DNA of 64,000 bases from Clostridium sp. AN503. Lineage in GTDB: Bacteria > Bacillota > Clostridia > Lachnospirales > Lachnospiraceae. The DNA lies in contig NZ_JBFDTP010000002.1 of the NCBI RefSeq assembly GCF_040719375.1, positions 1,302,001 through 1,366,000 of the forward strand, read 5' to 3'. The position numbers and the translations under genes are program-made. Positions 57,508 to 64,000 of this stretch are shown piece by piece (position 1 is the first letter of the stretch; each line of letters opens with the position of its first letter). The notes beneath the pieces are model-generated. The model saw nothing but the letters and a program-made list of their open reading frames with translations. It did no database searches and was not told the origin of the DNA.

Positions 57508-59610
57508 ATGAACGTTTATGGAACAAACAAGATCCGTAACGTCGTGTTGCTCGGTCATGGCGGGGCGGGTAAGACGACGGTTGCAGAGGCGCTGGCACTG
57601 GTAACCGGAGTCACCAAACGTATGGGCAAGGTCACGGATGGCAATACCATCAGCGATTTTGACAAAGAAGAGATCAAACGTCAGTTTTCCATCTCCACCT
57701 CTCTGATTCCGTTAGAGTACGAGGGCGATGACGGTATGATGAAGATTAACATCCTGGATACGCCGGGATATTTCGATTTTGTCGGTGAAGTGGAGGAGGC
57801 GGTCAGCGTGGCCGATGCCGCTATCATCGTTGTGAACTGTAAGGCAGGCATTGAGGTAGGCACAGAGAAGGCATGGGAGATGTGCGATAAGCTGAAACTG
57901 CCCCGTATCATTTTTGTCACCAATATGGATGACGACCATGCAAGCTACAGGGAGCTGGTGCTGAAGCTGGAGAGAAGATTCGGAAGAAGCGTAGCGCCGT
58001 TCCAGCTGCCGATCCGTGAGAATGAAAAGTTTGTCGGGTACGTAAACGTGGTCAAGATGGCCGGCAGACGTTTCACCAATCTGAGTGATTACGAAGAATG
58101 TGAGATTCCCGAGTACTCCATGAAGAACTTAGGCATTGCAAGAGACGCGCTGTTAGAGGCGGTGGCTGAGACCAGCGAGGAGTATATGGAGCGCTATTTC
58201 TCAGGGGAGGAGTTTACCCAGGAGGAGATCCAGGGCGCGCTTCGGGAACATGTGATAGATGGATCGATCGTCCCGGTGCTGATGGGTTCCGGTATCAACT
58301 GCCAGGGCTTCAAGACCCTGTTACAGGTGATCGACCGTTATCTGCCCACCCCGGATAAGTTTGAGTGTATCGGTGTGGACGTATCTACAGGCGAGCGTTT
58401 TACCGCCAGGTACAACGACGAGGTGTCCTTATCCGCCAGAGTGTTTAAGACCATTGTGGACCCGTTTATCGGCAAATACTCCATGATGAAGATCTGTACC
58501 GGTATCTTAAAGCCGGACAGCACGATCTACAATGTCAACAAGGATGCTGAGGAGAAGGTCGGCAAGGTTTACTTACTCCGCGGCAAGGATGTGATCGAGG
58601 TTCCGGAGCTGAGAGCCGGGGATATCGGCGCTGTGGCAAAGCTTAACGTGACCCAGACCGGCGATACCATTGCGCTCAGAAGCGCACCGATCGTTTACCA
58701 CAAGCCGGAGATCTCCACGCCTTATACCTATATGAGATATAAGACCGTGACCAAGGGAGACGAGGATAAGGTGTCCACCGCGCTTGCGAAGCTGACCGAG
58801 GAAGATTTGACCTTAAAGCCGGTCAACGACAAAGAGAACCGTCAGCTTCTTCTGTACGGCATCGGCGACCAGCAGCTTGAGGTTGTGGTCAGCAAGCTTC
58901 TGAACCGTTACAAAGTAGAGGTAGAACTGAGCAAGCCGAAGTTTGCATTCCGTGAGACCATCCGCAAGAAAGTGGAGGTTCAGGGTAAGTACAAGAAGCA
59001 GTCCGGCGGACACGGGCAGTACGGGGATGTCAAGATGTCCTTTGAGCCGTCCGGCGATCTGGAGAAACCGTACATATTTGAGGAGCGCGTATTCGGCGGG
59101 GCAGTTCCGAGAAACTACTTCCCGGCGGTTGAGAAGGGCGTGCAGGAGAGCTGCGTGAAGGGTCCGCTTGCGGCATATCCGGTGGTAGGCGTGAAGGCAA
59201 CCCTGCTGGATGGTTCCTATCATCCGGTGGATTCCTCTGAGATGGCGTTTAAGACAGCTTCCATGATGGCGTTTAAGAAAGGCTTTATGGATGCCAATCC
59301 TGTGCTCTTAGAGCCGATCGCATCCCTGAAGGTGACAGTTCCGGATAAGTTCACCGGTGATATTATGGGCGATTTGAACCGCAGGCGCGGCCGCGTGCTG
59401 GGAATGAATTCCAACCATAACGGCAAGCAGGTGATCGAGGCGGATATCCCCATGTCCGAGCTGTACGGATACAATACAGATCTGCGTTCCATGACCGGCG
59501 GCATCGGTACGTATGAGTACGAGTTTGCACGTTATGAGCAGGCTCCTGGCGATATCGTGAAGAAGGAAGTGGAAGCGAGAGCGTCCAAGGTAGACAAATT
59601 AGATGTTTAA
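57508..59610 (+). CDS. elongation factor G paralogue (EF-G2-like)
   Basis: 700 residues with all five EF-G domains. The GTPase motifs are unusual: G1 GHGGAGKTT (usual AHIDAGKTT), G3 ILDTPGYFDF (usual DTPGHVDF, so the catalytic His is Tyr) and G4 FVTNMDDD (usual FVNKMD). Domain IV keeps KYKKQSGGHGQYGDVKM and the end has PMSELYGYNTDLRSMTGGIG. It is not beside rpsL/rpsG/tuf as the main fusA is. Related second EF-Gs occur in Clostridia and Bacteroides, where one works without GTP hydrolysis under starvation. A similar role here is inference. Confidence 0.9.
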   Translation: MNVYGTNKIRNVVLLGHGGAGKTTVAEALALVTGVTKRMGKVTDGNTISDFDKEEIKRQFSISTSLIPLEYEGDDGMMKINILDTPGYFDFVGEVEEAVSVADAAIIVVNCKAGIEVGTEKAWEMCDKLKLPRIIFVTNMDDDHASYRELVLKLERRFGRSVAPFQLPIRENEKFVGYVNVVKMAGRRFTNLSDYEECEIPEYSMKNLGIARDALLEAVAETSEEYMERYFSGEEFTQEEIQGALREHVIDGSIVPVLMGSGINCQGFKTLLQVIDRYLPTPDKFECIGVDVSTGERFTARYNDEVSLSARVFKTIVDPFIGKYSMMKICTGILKPDSTIYNVNKDAEEKVGKVYLLRGKDVIEVPELRAGDIGAVAKLNVTQTGDTIALRSAPIVYHKPEISTPYTYMRYKTVTKGDEDKVSTALAKLTEEDLTLKPVNDKENRQLLLYGIGDQQLEVVVSKLLNRYKVEVELSKPKFAFRETIRKKVEVQGKYKKQSGGHGQYGDVKMSFEPSGDLEKPYIFEERVFGGAVPRNYFPAVEKGVQESCVKGPLAAYPVVGVKATLLDGSYHPVDSSEMAFKTASMMAFKKGFMDANPVLLEPIASLKVTVPDKFTGDIMGDLNRRRGRVLGMNSNHNGKQVIEADIPMSELYGYNTDLRSMTGGIGTYEYEFARYEQAPGDIVKKEVEARASKVDKLDV

Positions 59611-59640
59611 TGATATGATGAATTAAGGTTTTACAGTGAG

Positions 59641-59669
59641 AGAAGCAGGTGTATGCCTGCTTCTTTTTC
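59641..59669 (+). terminator. terminator of the EF-G paralogue
   Basis: AGAAGCAGG (59641-59649) pairs with CCTGCTTCT (59656-59664), then TTTTT. Confidence 0.92.
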
Positions 59670-59720
59670 TAAAGATACGGCAGAAAACGATACAGGATGC
59701 AGACATGATTGAGGAGAACG

Positions 59721-60638
59721 ATGAGCGAGAGAAAATATTTTTCCAGGATAGGCTGGGTTTATGCGGTTTATATTCTTGTGACGATTGGGGCGCAATTAGG
59801 GATCGGCGCGCTGATAGCACGGTTTCAGGATATCCTTCCTATGTGGATCTATGATGGGAACATGCTGCTTTTATTGTCCCAGGCGGTCATGTACGTCATA
59901 GCATTTCCGGTATTTGCGCTGATGATGAGGCGGATCCCGCCATGCCGGATGACCGAGCCGAAGACCATAGAATTTAAGCGGTTCCTGGTCCTTCTGGTTG
60001 TCTGTTTCGGTGCTGTCTATATTGGCAATATGGTAGGCACAGGCCTTATGAAGATTGTGGAGATCCTGACGGGGACGAAGAATATCAATCCGGTGGACGA
60101 CCTCCTGGGCGAGATGAACCTGGCTGCGGTGGGGCTGACTACTGTCATCATTGCACCGGTCATGGAGGAACTGATGTTTCGGAAGTATCTGGTGGACAGG
60201 CTGGTCCCCTATGGACAGAAGACCGCCGTGGTCATGTCCGGGCTGGCGTTTGCCCTGTTCCATGGAAACTTTTACCATTTTTTCTACGCAGCGGTCCTGG
60301 GTATGATATTTGCGTACATATACAGCAGTACCGGGAAGCTCCGGTATACCATTATCCTGCACATGATCATCAACTTTGTGGGCGGGGTCCTGGTCCTGCT
60401 CCTGTCGCGGGGGATCGACAGAGGGATCTCTGCGGCATATACCTTATCGACATTTCTGGGGATCTTCTGCCTGGTGAGTATCATCGCGGCAGTGGTGCTC
60501 ACCTGTGTTTATTTTAGGCGCCTTTCCTGGTTTAAAGGCTGGGAGGAGACGGAGCGAGGCGTGGTGCTCACAGTCCTTAGCGCGCCGGGGATGTGGGCGT
60601 TCATGGCAGCAGGGATATTATTGTTTCTGCTGGGATAA
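59721..60638 (+). CDS. CPBP-family intramembrane protease
   Basis: 305 residues from ATG 59721 (GAGGAG before it), with about eight hydrophobic spans. The CPBP/Rce1 motifs are intact: APVMEELMFRKYLVDRL (EExxxR), ALFHGNFYHFFYA (FxxxH) and HMIINFVGGVLVLL. These membrane glutamic proteases process prenylated proteins in eukaryotes and in bacteria are linked to bacteriocin immunity or peptide maturation. No bacteriocin gene is nearby, so its substrate is unknown. Confidence 0.92.
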   Translation: MSERKYFSRIGWVYAVYILVTIGAQLGIGALIARFQDILPMWIYDGNMLLLLSQAVMYVIAFPVFALMMRRIPPCRMTEPKTIEFKRFLVLLVVCFGAVYIGNMVGTGLMKIVEILTGTKNINPVDDLLGEMNLAAVGLTTVIIAPVMEELMFRKYLVDRLVPYGQKTAVVMSGLAFALFHGNFYHFFYAAVLGMIFAYIYSSTGKLRYTIILHMIINFVGGVLVLLLSRGIDRGISAAYTLSTFLGIFCLVSIIAAVVLTCVYFRRLSWFKGWEETERGVVLTVLSAPGMWAFMAAGILLFLLG

Positions 60639-60791
60639 CAGGAATCGTCTGCGCTGGTGCTGGTGTTTTAGCTTGAAACAGGGCGCCTGATCCTAAGACG
60701 GTAATGAGAGCCGGATTTACAAAAAATATTGGGATAATTCGGCTGTGCATTTTGTAGAAAAGGATATGTAAAAGATTATTTATGGGGAGCC

Positions 60792-61214
60792 TTACAGCTC
60801 CCCGGTCAAAAACATCGTAAAGTTGGCAGTCGCCACAAGCTTTCCATCCTCGTTAGTAATATTCACCTGGTTCACCACGGTCCGCCTTCCTTTGTGGATC
60901 GCATTGGCCTCAATATAGATGGTCCCCTCGGAAATCCCCCGCAAAAACTGGATACTGCTGCACTGGGTCACATTGGCAACCCCGTAGGCGTAGGCCGCCA
61001 TTCCTGCCGCCGTATCACACAGGGCGAAGATCGCGCCTCCGTGCAGATTGCCATAGAGATTTAAAACGCCCTTTGGGATCGTGAATGCAAGCCGGGAATG
61101 TCCCGGCGAGATCTCCAGGATCTGTGTTGTCTCAAGTCCGTCCAGGGACTGGACGTGGCGGCGGATGCCTTCCATAATCGATTCATTGATGTTGCTGTTA
61201 TTGATATTGTCCAA
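60792..61214 (-). CDS. PaaI-family hotdog thioesterase
   Basis: 140 residues from a TTG at 61214 (minus strand), with GGAGA eight bases before it. Hotdog fold with the PaaI motif NLYGNLHGGAIFALCDTAAGMAAYA, then GTIYIEANAIHKGRRTVVNQV. It hydrolyses acyl-CoA thioesters, often aryl- or hydroxyphenyl-acetyl-CoA. It is divergent from the acyl-CoA dehydrogenase/CoA-transferase operon and may recycle CoA from dead-end products. A GGGGAGC/GCTCCCC hairpin spans its stop codon. Confidence 0.9.
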   Translation of the reverse strand: MDNINNSNINESIMEGIRRHVQSLDGLETTQILEISPGHSRLAFTIPKGVLNLYGNLHGGAIFALCDTAAGMAAYAYGVANVTQCSSIQFLRGISEGTIYIEANAIHKGRRTVVNQVNITNEDGKLVATANFTMFLTGEL

Positions 61215-61469
61215 GGTTTTTGTCTCCTTTTTGTCAAAATTATATCATGAATAATCCCGATAAATACAATATCCTGCAAATCCTGCATATTCTACCGAAA
61301 TATAGTAAAGTCAAAGCATAGCTGCAAAACCCCTGAATTTTAGGCAATATTACGGGATCGCGAATGGAATATCTGTACTATATTACCATAAACGAGCGCA
61401 TCTTACAATGGATGAGGCCAATTATAGAAAGAACCTATCAATCATGCACAAAACTCATGTGAGCGCCGA

Positions 61470-61499
61470 TTGGATATTTCCGGCGTGGTCATTTATAAT
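61470..61499 (+). promoter_or_regulatory. possible promoter of the acyl-CoA dehydrogenase operon
   Basis: TTGGAT (61470-61475), 18-base spacer, TATAAT (61494-61499), 67 bases before the gene. The intergenic stretch 61215-61565 holds no gene that I can support. Confidence 0.55.
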
Positions 61500-61565
61500 A
61501 AAACCATCGAGATTGTAAAAAAAATAACAAGAATACAATCCATAAGAAAGAAGGAGGTTCACCAG

Positions 61566-62750
61566 ATGAGCAAATTATCAAAAGAACAGTTCCAGGCATA
61601 TTTAAAGCAGATCAGGGAGCTGGCAGAAGGGCCGCTTGAGGAGATCCAGAAGGAAGTGGAAGTGACCAACAAATTCCCGCAGGAGTTCTACGACCTGGCG
61701 ATTCAGAATGATCTATACCGCTGCGCGCTGCCGGAGCAGTACGGCGGTTACGGATTGTCCGAACTTGAGATCTTACAGGTACAGGAGGAGTTCTCCAGAG
61801 GACCGGGCGGCATGAGAATGCACCTGCACTACGCAATGGATCTAAACTGGAGAATCCTGGATGACTACGGCAATGAAGAATTGAAGAAAGAGTACATGCC
61901 GAAATTCCAGGATAAGAGCGTATTCACCTGCTTCGCCCTGACTGAGGCGACCGGCGGTACCGGCGCAGACTTACACTGCATGGCTCTGCGCGATGGCGAC
62001 GACTATGTGTTAAACGGTGAGAAGACCCTGATCTCCCACACCGACTGCTGCGAATTTGCATATGTGATCGCAGTGACCAACCCGGATTCCGATAAGGCCG
62101 ACCGCCTGTCCGCATTCTTCGTACCGATGGATGCACCGGGATTTGAAGTGATCAACATGCCGCACATGATGGGCTGCCGCGGCGCAGGACATGGCGACTT
62201 AAAATTCACCAACTGCCGCATTAACAAGAAATACCTGCTGGGACAGGAAGGCCAGGGCCTTGAGATCGCGCTGCATTCCTTATCCGTATCCCGCGCACAC
62301 ATTGCAGCCAGCAACTTGGGGATGGCTCAGAGAATGCTTGAGATGTCCTTAAAATACGCAGCAGACCGCGTGACCTTCGGAAAACCGATCATCACCCGTC
62401 AGGCCATCAAGATGAAACTGGCCAATATGCAGATGAATATCCACGGGCTGCGCTGCATGGTATATGACTTTGCCAAAGACTACGAGGTAGATCCGGAGGG
62501 CAAGTACATAGAGGAGAAGGCTGCTATGTGCAAGCTGTTCAGTATTGACACCGTGCGCCTTGTCAGTGACGAGATGCTGGAGATCTTCGGCGGAGTAGGT
62601 TACTTTGAGGATAACCCATACGGACCGGTAGAGCGCATGTACCGTGACTGCCGCGCAATGTGGCTGGAGGAAGGCGCGCCGACCGTCCAGAGGATCACCA
62701 TTGCAAGAAACGCGGTGAAATTTGGCGGACAGGTAGAGTACGAGGTATAA
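61566..62750 (+). CDS. acyl-CoA dehydrogenase
   Basis: 394 residues from ATG 61566 (AAGGAGG before it). Family order: helical N terminus, FTCFALTEATGGTGADL (FAD/substrate loop), DYVLNGEKTLISHT, RAHIAASNLGMAQRMLEM, ADRVTFGKPIITRQAIKMKLA, and the end MLEIFGGVGYFEDNPYGPVE with MYRDCRAMWLEEGAPTVQR, where the Glu in LEEG sits where the catalytic base of many members is. It reduces an enoyl-CoA or oxidises an acyl-CoA with ETF. The next gene is a class III CoA-transferase, so either a Stickland AcdB-like or a carnitine CaiA-like role fits. Confidence 0.92.
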   Translation: MSKLSKEQFQAYLKQIRELAEGPLEEIQKEVEVTNKFPQEFYDLAIQNDLYRCALPEQYGGYGLSELEILQVQEEFSRGPGGMRMHLHYAMDLNWRILDDYGNEELKKEYMPKFQDKSVFTCFALTEATGGTGADLHCMALRDGDDYVLNGEKTLISHTDCCEFAYVIAVTNPDSDKADRLSAFFVPMDAPGFEVINMPHMMGCRGAGHGDLKFTNCRINKKYLLGQEGQGLEIALHSLSVSRAHIAASNLGMAQRMLEMSLKYAADRVTFGKPIITRQAIKMKLANMQMNIHGLRCMVYDFAKDYEVDPEGKYIEEKAAMCKLFSIDTVRLVSDEMLEIFGGVGYFEDNPYGPVERMYRDCRAMWLEEGAPTVQRITIARNAVKFGGQVEYEV

Positions 62751-62780
62751 GACCAGCCGGCATCCCCCACCCGGTTAAGA

Positions 62781-62814
62781 CAGGCCGCCAGGTTCGATGG
62801 GACCTGGCGGCCTG
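62781..62814 (+). repeat. 13-bp hairpin between the acyl-CoA dehydrogenase and CoA-transferase genes
   Basis: CAGGCCGCCAGGT (62781-62793) and ACCTGGCGGCCTG (62802-62814) pair perfectly over an eight-base loop. No T tract, so it may partly attenuate or protect the mRNA inside the operon. Confidence 0.7.
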
Positions 62815-62895
62815 ATTCCGGTATCAGAGGCAGCTTCTGCGAAAAGCGCAGTTCCATGTGAGAAATAAAGTGAACGTAATTGATTGGAGGAACAT

Positions 62896-64000
62896 ATGAA
62901 ACCATTGCAGGGAGTCCGCGTGGTGGACTTGACAACCTATCTGGCAGCCCCGACCACAGCCCGCGTGCTGGCCGAGTGGGGCGCCGACTGCATCAAGATT
63001 GAATCCGACAAGGGAGACCCGGCGAGGACCCAGGGAGCGGTGTTCAACATGCCCTATGAGGATGATGAGAACCTGGCCTTCGACGTGGCAAACATGAACA
63101 AGAAGTTCATCACCCTGAACTTAAAAACGGAAAAAGGAAAAGAGATCGCCTATAAAATGTTAGCTGAGGCGGACGTATTTGTAACCAATACAAGGACCAA
63201 ATCCTTAGTGAAGCTGGGGCTGGATTACGATACCTTAAAGGAGAAGTTTCCGAAGCTGGTCTTTGCCCAGGTGCTGGGCTACGGGGAGTTCGGGCCGGAG
63301 AAGGATACCGCCGGTTTTGACGTGACCTGCTACATGGCAAGGGGCGGCGTGTTCGGCACCACCGTGAACCGGGGCGACGCGCCCATGATCCCCACCAACG
63401 GCTTCGGCGATTTCCAGGTTTCCTTAAGCCTGGCCTCCGGCATCTGTGCGGCGCTGTACGCCAGGGAAAAGACAGGGGTGGGCGACAAGATCACCGTTTC
63501 CCTGCACCACGCGGCGGTATATGCCTTAAGCACCGGCGTCATTTCCGCCCAGTACGGGAACCAGTACCCCAAGAGCAGGAAGGAGGTCCCCAACCCGTTC
63601 AACAATGTGTTCCGCACAAAGGACGGCAAGTGGGTGGTCATCTGCTGCCCGGAATACGACCGGGATTATGAGAAGATCATGACCCTGATCGGAAGGGGGG
63701 ATCTGGTGGGCAACCCGCGCTACATCCACTGCGCTGAGGTCAACAATAACGGCCTGAACCATGAAGTGACCGATATCCTGGATGAGGCGATCGGAACCTT
63801 CACCAGGGACGAACTGCTAAAGCTGTTTAAAGAAAACGACCTGGCCTGTGAGGCGGCCTATGAGCCTGTGGATATGTACACGGATGAACAGGTCTGGGCC
63901 AACCATATCATTGCAAAGATCCCGTATCCGTCGGGCGAGCGCTTCATGCCCACCAATCCGGTGAACTTTAAGTCTCTGGGAGTTCCGGAGTACCATATCG
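62896..64000 (+). CDS. class III CoA-transferase, HadA/FldA/CaiB type (5' part)
   Basis: 368 residues are visible from ATG 62896 (GGAGG before it); the gene runs past the window end. It starts LQGVRVVDLTTYLAAPTTAR with EWGADCIKIES and GDPARTQGAVF, then MNKKFITLNLKTEKGKE, VFAQVLGYGEFGP, and AGFDVTCYMARGG, whose Asp (about residue 142) matches the family's catalytic position. From memory it is closest to HadA of Clostridioides difficile and FldA of C. sporogenes, which move CoA onto 2-hydroxy acids in reductive amino-acid fermentation. CaiB-like carnitine use is the alternative. Confidence 0.88.
   Translation, partial: MKPLQGVRVVDLTTYLAAPTTARVLAEWGADCIKIESDKGDPARTQGAVFNMPYEDDENLAFDVANMNKKFITLNLKTEKGKEIAYKMLAEADVFVTNTRTKSLVKLGLDYDTLKEKFPKLVFAQVLGYGEFGPEKDTAGFDVTCYMARGGVFGTTVNRGDAPMIPTNGFGDFQVSLSLASGICAALYAREKTGVGDKITVSLHHAAVYALSTGVISAQYGNQYPKSRKEVPNPFNNVFRTKDGKWVVICCPEYDRDYEKIMTLIGRGDLVGNPRYIHCAEVNNNGLNHEVTDILDEAIGTFTRDELLKLFKENDLACEAAYEPVDMYTDEQVWANHIIAKIPYPSGERFMPTNPVNFKSLGVPEYHI

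Overview
The window looks like a chromosome segment from an anaerobic Firmicute of the Lachnospiraceae / Clostridium cluster XIVa type. Support for this (inference from gene content): a class A RNase P RNA in a Gram-positive background, infC-rpmI-rplT with an attenuator leader, a dnaG-rpoD-trmK-Nif3 block, Rex, a two-protein SufCB iron-sulfur machine, alr next to an EndoA toxin, PTS sugar uptake, strong AGGAGG ribosome sites and heavy use of CTG for leucine matched by three tRNA-Leu(CAG) genes. No phage, integrase, transposase or CRISPR array is visible. || Layout. 1-1830: end of a DUF1540 protein, then the IF3/L35/L20 operon (IF3 starts at ATT). 1840-9708: signalling operon with hybrid histidine kinase, solute-binding lipoprotein, diguanylate cyclase and a GGDEF-EAL protein, but no transporter permease. 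9824-14369: RpiR regulator, PfkB kinase, fructose-type PTS and class II aldolase. 14424-18068: GntR regulator, amino-acid permease and an enolase-superfamily enzyme. 18209-18814: tRNA-Leu(AAG), tRNA-Asn and two tRNA-Leu(CAG). 18871-26458: a cystine/thiol and peptide operon, bounded by a second promoter-leader-tRNA-Leu(CAG) copy at 26560-26732. 26904-28564: SufC and SufB. 28784-35976: dGTPase-like gene (frameshifted), dnaG, rpoD, trmK, Nif3 and a nucleoside kinase. 36063-37745: a long foldback repeat, RNase P RNA and a secreted choline-binding-repeat protein. 37779-47558: ABC-F ATPase, rex, nnr, alr, EndoA, a CBS/CorC protein, a MATE exporter and YebC. 47647-52484: AraC regulator, SLC13-type carrier, a second enolase-superfamily enzyme, a broken metallo-hydrolase and an HxlR regulator. 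52792-57300: secreted SGNH esterase, a second foldback repeat, aroA and tyrA. 57439-64000: an unusual EF-G paralogue, CPBP protease, PaaI thioesterase, then an acyl-CoA dehydrogenase and a HadA/FldA/CaiB-type CoA-transferase cut by the window end. || How the parts work together. The PTS block takes a ketose to triose phosphates (sugar -> sugar 1-phosphate -> bisphosphate -> trioses). The tRNA-bounded operon joins cystine import, a flavin disulfide reductase, a cysteine-desulfidase-like enzyme, an AbgT importer and an M24 peptidase, which suggests use of sulfur amino acids and peptides. The two enolase-superfamily modules each pair a regulator, a permease and an acid-sugar-dehydratase-like enzyme. 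The right end resembles the reductive branch of amino-acid (Stickland) fermentation. || Three genes are broken: two by single-base frameshifts in GC-rich stretches (near 19925 and 29590), which may be sequencing errors, and one by an internal deletion (near 51820). The least explained items are the two foldback repeats, the permease-less HK/SBP/c-di-GMP operon, the duplicated tRNA unit around the thiol operon, the EF-G paralogue without its catalytic histidine, and the lethal-factor-like domain without its zinc ligands.
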